64,000 nucleotides of DNA from JACQFV01 sp964593585. Lineage in GTDB: Bacteria > Zixibacteria > MSB-5A5 > WJJR01. Below, piece after piece: positions 47,110 through 55,894 of this stretch (position 1 is the first letter of the stretch; every line of letters begins with the position of its first letter). The DNA lies in contig CAZQIZ010000001.1 in NCBI GenBank assembly GCA_964593585.1, positions 155,236 to 219,235 on the forward strand, given 5' to 3'. The notes beneath the pieces were generated by a model, which was given only the letters and a program-made list of their open reading frames with translations, had not been told where the DNA came from and did no database searches. The position numbers and the translations under genes were made by a program.

Positions 47110-48438
47110 ATGCCCATCGTTAGAGCTGTTGTACACAACCGGGTCATCCCGCGCGATGCCCTGCTGCCCGGCGACGAAGTCGTCGCGATCAACGGGCAGG
47201 TCCTGCGCGATGTCATCGACGCGCTGTTTTTCGGCGCCGAGGAAAAACTCGAACTGACCGTGCGCCGTCCCGACGGGACCGAGGCCTCGCTCAAACTGCG
47301 CAAGCGCATCGATGCCGACCTCGGCATCGAGTGGGAACCGGACAAGATCCGCATCTGCAAAGCCGACTGCGATTTCTGTTTCGTCAAACAGCAGCCGAAG
47401 AAGGTGATGCGGCGCACGCTGTACATCAAGGATGACGACTACCGGCTGTCGTTTCTGCATGGCAACTTTGTCACGCTCACCAACATGACCGATGAGGACT
47501 ACGAGCGGGTCTTCAACCAGCGGCTCTCGCCTTTGTATGTGTCGGTGCATTCGACCGACGACCAGGTCCGGCGCGACTTTCTGCGCAAGCCCGATGCCAA
47601 GCCGATCCTGCCGCTGCTGAAATGGCTGCACGAGCACCGCATTCAGACCCATACGCAGCTGGTCGTCACGCCGGGACTCAACGATGGCGCGCCGCTGTGG
47701 AAGTCGTTCGATGATCTGCTGGCGCTCTACCCCGATGTGCTTTCGGTGGGCGTGGTGCCGATCGGCCTGACCAAGCACCGCAATGACCTGCCGAATCTCT
47801 CACTGGTGGAGCCCGAGATGGCCGGCGAGATCCTCGACCAGATCGACAAACGGCACAAGAAGATGAGGAAAAAGCACGATGTCGGCGTCATCTACGCCGC
47901 CGACGAGATGTTCCTGATCGCCGGACGCGAGATTCCGCCGGAATCGTATTACGACGACTACTGCCAGATCGAAAACGGGGTCGGGATGCTGCGGCAGTTG
48001 CTGGCCGCCTATGACGCCCACGAAGCGGAACTGCCGCGCCGGCTCGCACGGCCCATGCGATTCTGTGTCGCCACCGGGACATCGGCCGGGCCGTTCATCA
48101 GCCAACTCTGCGAGCGCGCCACCCGACGCACCAAGAACCTCGATGTCGTCCCGTTGATCGTGAAGAACGACTTCTGGGGGCATTCGGTCACCGTCTCCGG
48201 ACTTCTGACCGGTGCCGACATCAGCGCCCAGTTTCTGGCCGCCAATCTCGATGTCGATGCGCTGATCCTGCCGCCGGAGGTGCTCAACACCGACGGGCTC
48301 TTCATCGATGATGACACGCTGCCGGAGATGCAATCACGCATCGAGCGACCGGTGTTGACCTCCGAGTACGATTTCATCGCCACGCTCAAAAACAGCATCA
48401 CCGCGGTCCGCTCGTCGCAGGCCGCGGCGTTGTCCTGA
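47110..48438 (+). CDS. Radical SAM protein with PDZ domain (DUF512 family)
   Basis: The 442-aa protein starts with a PDZ-like domain (GDEVVAINGQVLRDVIDALF). The radical-SAM-like cluster motif CX3CX2C follows at Cys83, Cys87 and Cys90 (CKADCDFCFVKQ). YVSVHSTDDQVRRDFLRKP and the C-terminal DUF512 region (CVATGTSAGPFI, VSGLLTGADI) match the family. DUF512 proteins are widespread in anaerobic and some aerobic bacteria; their reaction is not established. It is one base downstream of the lipoprotein pair. Confidence 0.85.
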   Translation: MPIVRAVVHNRVIPRDALLPGDEVVAINGQVLRDVIDALFFGAEEKLELTVRRPDGTEASLKLRKRIDADLGIEWEPDKIRICKADCDFCFVKQQPKKVMRRTLYIKDDDYRLSFLHGNFVTLTNMTDEDYERVFNQRLSPLYVSVHSTDDQVRRDFLRKPDAKPILPLLKWLHEHRIQTHTQLVVTPGLNDGAPLWKSFDDLLALYPDVLSVGVVPIGLTKHRNDLPNLSLVEPEMAGEILDQIDKRHKKMRKKHDVGVIYAADEMFLIAGREIPPESYYDDYCQIENGVGMLRQLLAAYDAHEAELPRRLARPMRFCVATGTSAGPFISQLCERATRRTKNLDVVPLIVKNDFWGHSVTVSGLLTGADISAQFLAANLDVDALILPPEVLNTDGLFIDDDTLPEMQSRIERPVLTSEYDFIATLKNSITAVRSSQAAALS

Positions 48439-48463
48439 TGCCGTCGCGTGTTGTGTTGGCGTA

Positions 48464-48525
48464 GGGGCGTATTGCATACGCCCCTTTCACGTGTCGATGA
48501 GCGGCGGGCGTATGCAATACGCCCC
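48464..48525. repeat. Inverted pair of GGGGCGTATTGCATACGCCC palindromes
   Basis: GGGGCGTATTGCATACGCCC (48464-48483) and its inverse at 48506-48525 are each palindromic and pair with each other over 20 bp. They lie between two convergent genes and could act as a bidirectional terminator. A related GTAGGGGCAGGTC-TGA-GACCTGCCC palindrome is at about 51275-51299. Confidence 0.7.
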
Positions 48526-48531
48526 CATAGT

Positions 48532-50139
48532 CTACACGTAGATCTGGCGGGCGCGGCCCACGGCGGCCAACACCAGCAGGATCGCCGTCACGATGAGGTA
48601 GCCGACGGTAACACCCGGTGTGTGCAGCGCGCCGGCGGCGCCCATGTAGTCCAGCGATGGCACGCGGTTGAGCGGCCCGGCATACCACCAGAAGAGATAG
48701 AGCACTTCGAAGAGACGGCTGCCGCTGGTCCAGGTGCCGCAGGCCAGGGCCAGCGCCGGCACGAAGGCGGCGCCGGCCAGCATCGCGGCCATGCCATTGA
48801 TATCTCCGGCCATCGCCAGTCGTAACCCCACTCCCGCGCCGACCACCAAGGCCACGATCACCCCGGCCAGCCAACTGGCGGGCAATTGACGCGTCACGGG
48901 CCGGGCGCAGGCGAAGAGAAATTGATTGGTCCCCTGACGCGCCCCGCGATAACCCAATTGCGACCAGAGCAGCGTCGGCCAGATCCACGCAATCGGCAGC
49001 ACAATCGCCTGCCCCTGCGCAAGGGGCAGCGAGAGCCCGACGATGATCAGAACCAACACACCGAGATACCACAGGCCGTGATGGCCTTTCAGTAACAGAC
49101 GCAATTCCGCCGCCACGGTCTCAAGCAAACGCGGCTGTGTCGCGCTGGATGCCAGAGGAGTCAGATGCGTGACGATTCCGGCCGGCAGGGGGTCGGCCTG
49201 CGGTGAGAGGCGATCCTCAATCCAGGCGGCCAGACGGCTGAAGCGCGATGGCTTCCGCGCCACTGTCCCTGCCGCTCGTGCCGAGTCGAAACGGTCAAAC
49301 GGGAGCGCCGCCACGCCGGCCACCGCAAGAGCCAGGAGTATGATCGCCAGACGACCGATCAGCATCGTGAGCGTGTAGTCCAGACCCTCCCAGCCAAACG
49401 TCCGCAGCTGGAAGAGCTCGCCGGAGTCACGGATGTTGATGCCGATGTTCACGACCATGTCCGCGCCGACCGTGTCCGGGTACGCCGCCATCGCCGCCGC
49501 TTTCATCGACGCGTGATACTCCGACAGGCCGAACAGGTCAGTCACCTCGAATATCTGCGAGGACATCAACGTAATTGTGAGAAAGAAATAGACGACGTTG
49601 CCCAGGCCGCCGCGCAGACGGGGGATGCACTCGAAGAGCACCGCCACCGCGCCGATCAGAAGCACGAGCGGGATCATCGTGTAGAGGAACGGAGCGACAA
49701 GCAGGAGCGGATCAAGATGACGGTCCTCGGCGCGCACATACTGCATGATCCCGGCCACGACGATCATGACCGACACGATGGCCGCGAGCACCGCCGCGTT
49801 GCTGAGCATCTTGCCAATGGTGTACTTCAATTTCGACAGGGGGGTGGCAGACAGGATTTGCCCGACCCGTGTCTGGTAGTCGCGGTCGATGGAATTCTTG
49901 ATCAAATAGAAGCCGACCAGGGTCAGGAAGGTCGACGTCAGCATGGCAACCTGCGCGCCGATCCAGGCCGAGTTGTAGATTCCGCGTGTGCCGCCGATGC
50001 TCAGCGTCGACCAGGTGGAATTATTCGGTGGGATGAACCCCCAGGGGGCGTATACCGCCACCGCCAGCGTCACCAGGAATGAGTAACGCCGCACCCGCTC
50101 AAGGAAGTCCGCCTTGGCAATGTGGTAGAGGAGCCGCAT
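48532..50139 (-). CDS. ABC-2 type transporter permease
   Basis: The 535-aa protein has about twelve membrane segments in two halves joined by a soluble stretch (residues 300-360). It opens with the ABC-2 pattern IAKADFLERVRRYSFLVTLAV and a periplasmic region. It is encoded five bases downstream of an ABC ATPase, which makes it the membrane half of an exporter. Cargo cannot be inferred; related systems export antibiotics, lipids or peptides. Confidence 0.8.
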   Translation of the reverse strand: MRLLYHIAKADFLERVRRYSFLVTLAVAVYAPWGFIPPNNSTWSTLSIGGTRGIYNSAWIGAQVAMLTSTFLTLVGFYLIKNSIDRDYQTRVGQILSATPLSKLKYTIGKMLSNAAVLAAIVSVMIVVAGIMQYVRAEDRHLDPLLLVAPFLYTMIPLVLLIGAVAVLFECIPRLRGGLGNVVYFFLTITLMSSQIFEVTDLFGLSEYHASMKAAAMAAYPDTVGADMVVNIGINIRDSGELFQLRTFGWEGLDYTLTMLIGRLAIILLALAVAGVAALPFDRFDSARAAGTVARKPSRFSRLAAWIEDRLSPQADPLPAGIVTHLTPLASSATQPRLLETVAAELRLLLKGHHGLWYLGVLVLIIVGLSLPLAQGQAIVLPIAWIWPTLLWSQLGYRGARQGTNQFLFACARPVTRQLPASWLAGVIVALVVGAGVGLRLAMAGDINGMAAMLAGAAFVPALALACGTWTSGSRLFEVLYLFWWYAGPLNRVPSLDYMGAAGALHTPGVTVGYLIVTAILLVLAAVGRARQIYV

Positions 50140-50144
50140 GGCGG

Positions 50145-51050
50145 TTACACCTGTGCCGCCGCGGCGAGCGGGATGCTCTGGTTACGGTCCGCCGCGATGG
50201 CATACAGATAGGCGTCTTCAAGGGTCGGCGGCACCGGCGATGCATCCGTCGAAGGACGGTCATCGGCCACGACACGGATCAGCACGCCGCTGCTCTTGCG
50301 AACCGTCGCGGAAATCAGATACTTGCCCTTGATCGCGTTTAGTCGTTCACCGGGCACCAACCACTCCCAAACCCGCCCTTCGACCATACGCGCGATCGCT
50401 TCCGGGTCACCGCTGGCCACCAACCGTCCGCTGCTGATGAGCGCGATATGCGTGGCCGCCGCCTCGACATCGGACACGATGTGCGTCGAGAGGATGATGA
50501 TCCGTTCGCCCGACAGCTCGGCCAGCAGGTTGCGAAACCGCACCCGTTCTTCGGGGTCAAGCCCGGCGGTCGGCTCATCGACGATCAGGAGTTGCGGGTC
50601 ATTGAGCAACGCCTGCGCAATCCCGACCCGCTGCTTCATTCCGCCGGAGTATCCGCCGAGGGGGCGTTTGCGGGCATCGCCGAGATTGACCAGTTGCAGA
50701 AGTTCATCGATTCGACGGCGCGCATCCGCGGCCGATAGGCCCTTGACCGCGGCAATGTATTCGAGGAATTCGAGCGCGTTGAGGTTGGGGTAGACGCCGA
50801 AATCCTGCGGCAGGTAGCCGAGCACCTGACGCACCGCATCGGGTTGGCGCACAATGTCGGTCCCATTCCAGGTGGCGCGGCCCGCCGTCGGACGGGTGAT
50901 CGTCGCCAGGATGCGCATCAGGGTCGACTTGCCGGCGCCATTGGGCCCCAACAGGCCGAGGATCCCCGGCCCCAACTCGAGCGAAAAGTCGCGCAGTCCC
51001 CAGACATTCCCCTTATAGCGTTTGCTGACTTGCGCAATCCCCAGGTGCAT
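50145..51050 (-). CDS. ABC transporter ATP-binding protein
   Basis: The 301-aa ATPase has Walker A GPNGAGKST, a Q loop in YLPQDFG, the signature YSGGMKQRVGIA, Walker B LLIVDEPTAGLD and the switch His in STHIVSD. The C-terminal 80 residues form an extra domain seen in ABC-2 exporters. AGGTGG lies just before the ATG at 51050. With the permease after it, it forms a two-gene export operon. Confidence 0.93.
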   Translation of the reverse strand: MHLGIAQVSKRYKGNVWGLRDFSLELGPGILGLLGPNGAGKSTLMRILATITRPTAGRATWNGTDIVRQPDAVRQVLGYLPQDFGVYPNLNALEFLEYIAAVKGLSAADARRRIDELLQLVNLGDARKRPLGGYSGGMKQRVGIAQALLNDPQLLIVDEPTAGLDPEERVRFRNLLAELSGERIIILSTHIVSDVEAAATHIALISSGRLVASGDPEAIARMVEGRVWEWLVPGERLNAIKGKYLISATVRKSSGVLIRVVADDRPSTDASPVPPTLEDAYLYAIAADRNQSIPLAAAAQV

Positions 51051-51631
51051 CGGTCCACCTCCAGTGGAATGTCTCGCAGATACGGCCCACGCGCCAGGAT
51101 GTTTCACTGCCATGCTGAGCCCGCTCCCCGCCGCGGCGCTTCGTCCTCGTGCAATGTCTCCGGCTTATTCTCGTCGAAGAAGCCGAAAGCCTGTCCTCTA
51201 GTCGTGGATGATTTGTGCTGTCGTGACTCGGAACCAAGGCGTCTCTCAGACCCGCCCCGCACTTCCCTCGCGATGTAGGGGCAGGTCTGAGACCTGCCCA
51301 CCTGCGCCACGCGACCATCAATTATGACGGTCAAGGGCCTTCAGCTCCTTGCGGACATTGATTGACACACAGCGCCGACCCGGCAGGGCGAGCCTTCGCA
51401 GTATGATTGTCTTGAAGCCGCCACGACAAGTTCTGCCCCCATACAGATACACGAGTCGCCGCCTGAAGCGCCCACGATCCGCGGCGGCTCAGCCCCTTCG
51501 GGCTTCGCCCTCCCACCATACGCCCAGCCAGCGAGCAATGCGACAGCCTGCAGCGGGCAAACACGAGGTTCGCCCCTACGCGAACTTCAAGTTTGCCGGA
51601 CAAGGGGCCTTCAGCCCCTGGTGTGCTCGCG
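51051..51631. other. 581-bp intergenic region with repeat remnants, no gene seen
   Basis: It contains the palindrome GGGCAGGTC-TGA-GACCTGCCC (about 51279-51299), two CAAGGG(G)CCTTCAG stretches (about 51329 and 51601), and a catgctgagcccgc motif (51113-51126) that recurs inverted near 52920. No reading frame has a convincing product. Confidence 0.6.
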
Positions 51632-52732
51632 CTAATCCTGCGGCGTGTAATCCGGGACTTCGCCGCGGTTGTGCTGATACTTGGGGGAATCGATTTCCCG
51701 GATGCGTCGGCGGTATTCGTCGCCGCTGATGCTGTTCTGCCAATTGCCGGTGGCCATCGCCGCGCCGATCCCGACACAGAAGAAGCCGACCACCGCCACC
51801 GCGGTCGCCATCTTCGACATCCGCGCGCGCCCCTTCGGGAGCGACAGTTCCAGCGCGCTCACACTCGGGCAGACCGCCACGCATTGCAGGCAGGCGTTGC
51901 ATTCATCCGAGCGCACCCGTGTCAGTTGCGCCACCGGAATGTGCGCCGGGCAGGCAATGTTGCACTTGTTGCAGTCGATGCAGGTCGATGCCTGCCGGGT
52001 GATCTTCCACGGCGCGACAAAACTGGCCAGTCCCGCCAGCGCCCCATACGGGCACAGATAACGGCACCAGAAGCCGCTGATGAGGAAACCGAGGACGACC
52101 AGGGAGAGGAGGATGTAAAGCGACGAGGGATCGATGTGCGTGAAGAACCGTAGCATCTTGATATCGGCAACGCGATTGTAGGGCGACTGGATGAACTGCG
52201 TCAGCGACTCGCGCGTCATTTGAAAGAAAATCGCCCAGACGAAGAACAGCAAGAGCAGGTACTTCACCGACCGCAGCGGCCAGTCGACAAACTTCGGCAG
52301 TTTTCCCTTCCAGCCATGCATCGCCCGGCCGGCGCTGGCCACCGCCTCGGAGATGAATCCGACCGGACAGACCCAACCGCAAAACGACTTTTTCCAGAGC
52401 GCCGAGCTGATCAACGCCAGACCGAGAATGATTGTAGCTGAGGGATGGATGTTATTGAGCACGCCGTTGAAAAACCAATCGCGCAGCCCCAGCAACCCGG
52501 AAATCGGCAGAAAGGCCTCTACTCCCGGCGGACGACTCGGCGCTGGACCGGTCGCGCCGGTCTCGTAGTATTTCACAAACTGGTAGAACTCCCAGCCGAT
52601 CCAGATGGTGATCGCCGCCCAAAACGATTGCACCCAGAAGCGCCAGTCGATCTGCCCCTTGGTCGGGCGGCGCATCCAGCGCTTGCCGTTCTTGGTGGTC
52701 AGGGTCTTGGTTTGCAATGTCATCGTCGTCAT
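51632..52732 (-). CDS. NapH/CcoG-like membrane 4Fe-4S ferredoxin
   Basis: The 366-aa protein has four or five membrane helices with two CxxxCP motifs at their ends (FCGWVCPVG and WCRYLCPYGA). Two 4Fe-4S sites follow (CIDCNKCNIACP and CNACLQCVAVCP). This is the NapH-type quinol-linked electron-transfer protein. A final helix and an acidic tail are extra. It stands alone here, so its redox partner is unknown; the oxidoreductase module at 31.8-37.7 kb or the cytochromes near 61 kb are possible partners. Confidence 0.85.
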   Translation of the reverse strand: MTTMTLQTKTLTTKNGKRWMRRPTKGQIDWRFWVQSFWAAITIWIGWEFYQFVKYYETGATGPAPSRPPGVEAFLPISGLLGLRDWFFNGVLNNIHPSATIILGLALISSALWKKSFCGWVCPVGFISEAVASAGRAMHGWKGKLPKFVDWPLRSVKYLLLLFFVWAIFFQMTRESLTQFIQSPYNRVADIKMLRFFTHIDPSSLYILLSLVVLGFLISGFWCRYLCPYGALAGLASFVAPWKITRQASTCIDCNKCNIACPAHIPVAQLTRVRSDECNACLQCVAVCPSVSALELSLPKGRARMSKMATAVAVVGFFCVGIGAAMATGNWQNSISGDEYRRRIREIDSPKYQHNRGEVPDYTPQD

Positions 52733-53056
52733 GGCGACCTCGTCGAATCCCGACGAAACTTGTTACGATTAATCTCGTCGATTTTGGCGCCGCGCGCTGT
52801 CAATGGATAGGGCCGGGCGGCGTTTTTGACAATGCCCGCCCATCGTACGCAGTCACCCCGAGCCCGTAGGCTATGGGTCTGCTTTTGGCAATCACGAAAA
52901 AGCAGATGCCTCGCGCTGCGGGCTCAGCATGACAAGGAAGTGATGGGCACGGTGCGCCATCGCGGCTAAGCATCATCTGCCAAGATTGCCCTTGCGCGAA
53001 ATCCGGTAACAGATGATCCTGAATGGTCACTACTATAACGTTTGACAGGGGGCAGC
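52733..53056. other. 324-bp intergenic region, no gene seen
   Basis: It holds a gccgggcggc...gcccgcc hairpin and an inverted copy of the cagcatg/catgctg motif. A -10-like TATAAC (53034-53039) lies shortly before the next ATG. Nothing else is recognised. Confidence 0.5.
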
Positions 53057-53506
53057 ATGAAGGGCCGGTTCGACTGGAAGGCGGCATACTTTCATCTCGT
53101 CAGTCTGGCGGCGGTGATCTTCTTCCTGTTTGCGGCGGTCTCCGCCGGGCACGGGCTGCTGCGGATGCTCTTTCCGGCGCTTTCAATGCAGGGCTACGAA
53201 TGGGAATCGGTGGAGTCGTTTTCCGCCTTCAAACGGCAGTACGGCGACGGCGTCCCGAGACTGGCCCGCCCCGGGCCCGATCGTCCAGATTCGGCCACAG
53301 CCGCCCCGGTGACGGAAGAGGAACTGCGAGAGGCCTGGGAGGAACACAAGCGACTGGCCGTCGAGGGCCAGAAGCGGCAGGGACTTTGGAATCTGCTGGA
53401 GTCCTTGGCCACTCTGGCGGTCGCGGTGCCCGTCCTGCTCTTCCATCGCCGGAAGGCGAAAAAACTCCGTCCAGAGCCGGAACCTGTTGAGAATACAAGC
53501 GGTTAG
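53057..53506 (+). CDS. Small membrane protein of unknown function
   Basis: The 149-aa protein has two hydrophobic helices, LVSLAAVIFFLFAAVSAGHG near the start and LLESLATLAVAVPVLLFHRR near the end. Between them is a charged stretch that begins with YEWESVESFSAFKRQYG. This plan suggests a loop on the outer face. No family is recognised. ATG 53057 follows caggggg; a TTG at 53042 is also in frame. Confidence 0.55.
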   Translation: MKGRFDWKAAYFHLVSLAAVIFFLFAAVSAGHGLLRMLFPALSMQGYEWESVESFSAFKRQYGDGVPRLARPGPDRPDSATAAPVTEEELREAWEEHKRLAVEGQKRQGLWNLLESLATLAVAVPVLLFHRRKAKKLRPEPEPVENTSG

Positions 53507-53580
53507 AAAGATTGTCGAAAGTCATGAATGAAAGGGAAGGGAAACCGGGAATAAAGACTTTCGTAGCATGTAATTAGCTG

Positions 53581-53768
53581 TGCAGGCGAGAATGAGGGAG
53601 TAGCCGAGACACCTCCCAGATCGCCGCAGTGCAGGGAGACCAAACAAGCTGCCAGGCCTGTTTGCAGGAAGCAAGCGAGACACCACAACCCGGGACTCGG
53701 CCTACGGATAGGCACGGGTCAAGGCGAGATGGGGGAGACGGCCCTCCGAGGAATCGGAGGGCCGTTCT
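53581..53768 (+). ncRNA. Candidate structured RNA ending in a terminator
   Basis: No frame codes here, but the DNA folds well. TGC-GGCGA (53581-53590) pairs with TCGCC-GCA (53621-53628), enclosing GGGAG/CTCCC. GTAGCCGAG (53600-53608) can instead pair with CTCGGCCTAC (53696-53705). CAAACA/TGTTTG forms another stem. It ends in a strong terminator 50 bp before plsY. It resembles no RNA class that I can name with confidence (not tmRNA, RNase P or SRP RNA). Confidence 0.35.
53738..53767 (+). terminator. Strong hairpin terminator upstream of plsY
   Basis: ACGGCCCTCCGA (53738-53749) pairs perfectly with TCGGAGGGCCGT (53754-53765) around a GGAA loop, followed by TCTAATTT. Confidence 0.75.
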
Positions 53769-53815
53769 AATTTCAGTCATTGCCCGGCCGGGCGCATTCG
53801 ACGATTCTGGCGGCG

Positions 53816-54445
53816 ATGGATGTCTTCCTTGCCAGCGTTCTGATCGGCTATGTGTGCGGATCCATTCCGACCGCCGTCTGGGTGGCACGTCGTGTCGGCG
53901 GCTTTGACATCCGTAAACGCGGCTCCGGCAACGCCGGCGCGACCAATGTCGCCCGCGTGGTCGGGGTGCGTTGGGGCATCCTGGTCGGGGTCATCGACAT
54001 TCTCAAGGGTTTCCTGCCTGTCCTGCTTTTGAGCCGAGCGGCCGGCGCCGGATTCGGCTTCAGCGCCGCCAATGCCGGACTGCTGATCGGCATCGCTGCG
54101 ATCCTCGGCCACATGTTTCCGCTCCTTGCCGGCTTCAAGGGCGGTAAAGGGGTGCTGACCGCGCTGGGCGTGTTCGGCGCGCTCCTGCCGTTGGAAGCCG
54201 GCCTGGGCGCCTTGGTCTGGGCGATTGTCTTTGCGGCAACACGGATTGTCTCGCTGGGTTCGATTGTCGCCTGCCTGGCGTTTGTCGCGGCGGTCCTGAT
54301 CCGACGGTACCTGCTCGATGCGCCACATCCGAGCACCGTGGTCATCGCGGTTCTGCTGGTGGCGGCGCTGGTGATCTACATGCACCGGTCAAACATCGTC
54401 CGCCTCCTGCGTGGGGATGAGAAGAAATTCGGCGCCCCCCGTTAG
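53816..54445 (+). CDS. plsY: Acyl-phosphate glycerol-3-phosphate acyltransferase
   Basis: The 209-aa integral membrane enzyme makes lysophosphatidic acid, the first step of phospholipid synthesis. GYVCGSIPTAVWVAR, the glycerol-phosphate motif RKRGSGNAGATNVAR and LGHMFPLLAGFKGGKGV are the three conserved PlsY loops. Hydrophobic helices lie between them. ATG 53816 is used since the first helix starts there. It may be expressed from its own promoter after the terminator. Confidence 0.94.
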   Translation: MDVFLASVLIGYVCGSIPTAVWVARRVGGFDIRKRGSGNAGATNVARVVGVRWGILVGVIDILKGFLPVLLLSRAAGAGFGFSAANAGLLIGIAAILGHMFPLLAGFKGGKGVLTALGVFGALLPLEAGLGALVWAIVFAATRIVSLGSIVACLAFVAAVLIRRYLLDAPHPSTVVIAVLLVAALVIYMHRSNIVRLLRGDEKKFGAPR

Positions 54446-54520
54446 TTTCGAAAACGCCCGACAAGCTGTATCTTCCCTCTGGCGTTCGGATCAGAACCCA
54501 CCGCCGTCCGGGAATCGCCC

Positions 54521-55777
54521 ATGTCATCTCTGGCTCTCATCCACCGTCTCGGGGCAGTCTGCGCCTCAATCATGCTTTGCGCGTACTCCAGCGCCGCGTC
54601 GAGGGAGCCGATTACAGTTTACGGAATCCCGTCAGCGCAGAGTCTCAAATCGGCGGGACCATCCGAACCGACGCGGAGCAAAGGGATCGCCGCCATTGGC
54701 GACAATGTTGCCAACCCGTTTATCATCGGCGCGCTCCCGTATGCCGACACCGGCACCACGGTCGGATTCGCCGACGACTACTCTGAAATCTGCCCGTTTC
54801 CGGGGACCGGCGCGCCGGATGCCGTCTACGCATTCACACCGGCAACGGACACCACGATTACCATCGAATTGTGCGGCTCGGCCTATGACACCAAGGCCTA
54901 TGTCTACGCCTCCACCGTCACACCAGGCGCGCCGCTGGCCTGCGGCGACGATTACTGCGGGCCATTCTACCTGCAATCGCGTCTCGGGCCGCTCCTGCTG
55001 ACCGCGGGAGTGACCTACTACATCATCATCGACGGCTACGGCGCCGCCGCCGGCGACTACATCCTCCATGTCGATGCCGCCGACCCCTGCCTCTGGGCGG
55101 AGTGTCCCGCCGGCGCGTTGGCGGAAGGAGAGCCCTGTACCACCGCTCCGGATACGATCAATGGCGGATGCGGCGCGGCGCAGCCACGGTACCGCCCGAT
55201 CGGCGCGGACCCCACGATCTGCGGGCAACTCTGGGCAAGCGCCGGCGTGCGCGACCTCGATTGGTACACAACGTCGCTTAAGGCCGGCGCGCAGGTGCGC
55301 TGGACGGTGGCCGCTGAGTTTCCGGCGTCGACCTTGATCTATAACATCACCAACGGCTGCACTGGTCTTGTCGGCCTCCGCTATGATGCCCATGCCTGTG
55401 ACAGCGTCGATGCGCTCTTCGAAGCGCCGTCCACCGGGCTCTATGCCTTTGTGGTGACCACACGGGAGCAGTATGCCGGTCTGGATTGCGCCGCCGGTCC
55501 CTGGGAATACACATGCCGTCTGGAATACGTCTGCGCCTGCGATTGCGCCCATGATCCCGGCTGTGATGGCGTGACCAACGTTCTGGATGTCACTCTGGCG
55601 GTCAATATTGCGTTCCGCGGCGCGGTCAGTGTGCCCGATCCGCATCCGGCCTGCCCGTGGCAGCCCGCCGATGTCACCTGTGATGGGGTCGTGACCGTGC
55701 TTGATGTGGCGTCGCTGGTCAATGTCGCCTTCCGTGGCGGCAATCCCGCTTCGTTGTTCTGCGACCCCTGCCCGTAG
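54521..55777 (+). CDS. Secreted Cys-rich protein with dockerin-like C-terminal repeats
   Basis: The 418-aa protein has a signal peptide ending near residue 26. Beta-sandwich-like segments follow (DAVYAFTPATDTTITIELCG, GVTYYIIIDGYGAAAGDYIL), resembling pre-peptidase C-terminal domains. The end carries two dockerin-type repeats, DPGCDGVTNVLDVTLAVNIA and VTCDGVVTVLDVASLVNVA, each with a calcium-loop-like Asp pattern. This repeat pair is common in secreted proteins of FCB candidate phyla. It probably has an extracellular binding or adhesion role. Confidence 0.7.
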   Translation: MSSLALIHRLGAVCASIMLCAYSSAASREPITVYGIPSAQSLKSAGPSEPTRSKGIAAIGDNVANPFIIGALPYADTGTTVGFADDYSEICPFPGTGAPDAVYAFTPATDTTITIELCGSAYDTKAYVYASTVTPGAPLACGDDYCGPFYLQSRLGPLLLTAGVTYYIIIDGYGAAAGDYILHVDAADPCLWAECPAGALAEGEPCTTAPDTINGGCGAAQPRYRPIGADPTICGQLWASAGVRDLDWYTTSLKAGAQVRWTVAAEFPASTLIYNITNGCTGLVGLRYDAHACDSVDALFEAPSTGLYAFVVTTREQYAGLDCAAGPWEYTCRLEYVCACDCAHDPGCDGVTNVLDVTLAVNIAFRGAVSVPDPHPACPWQPADVTCDGVVTVLDVASLVNVAFRGGNPASLFCDPCP

Positions 55778-55894
55778 CCCGACAGAAAGCGCCGGGTCAG
55801 AAGATTCCGTTGTACGAATGTCCCGTTCTGACCAGTATCATAGTGCCTCCCGGCGGGGCTTTGGGCCGCCGGCAAGGGGGATGGAGAGACGCAC

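Noticed and set aside
53581..53768. Assignment to yybP-ykoY (Mn) riboswitch because of GGGAGTAGCCGAG
   Set aside because: The first motif fits loosely, but the later conserved loops do not line up, and the downstream gene is plsY after a terminator.
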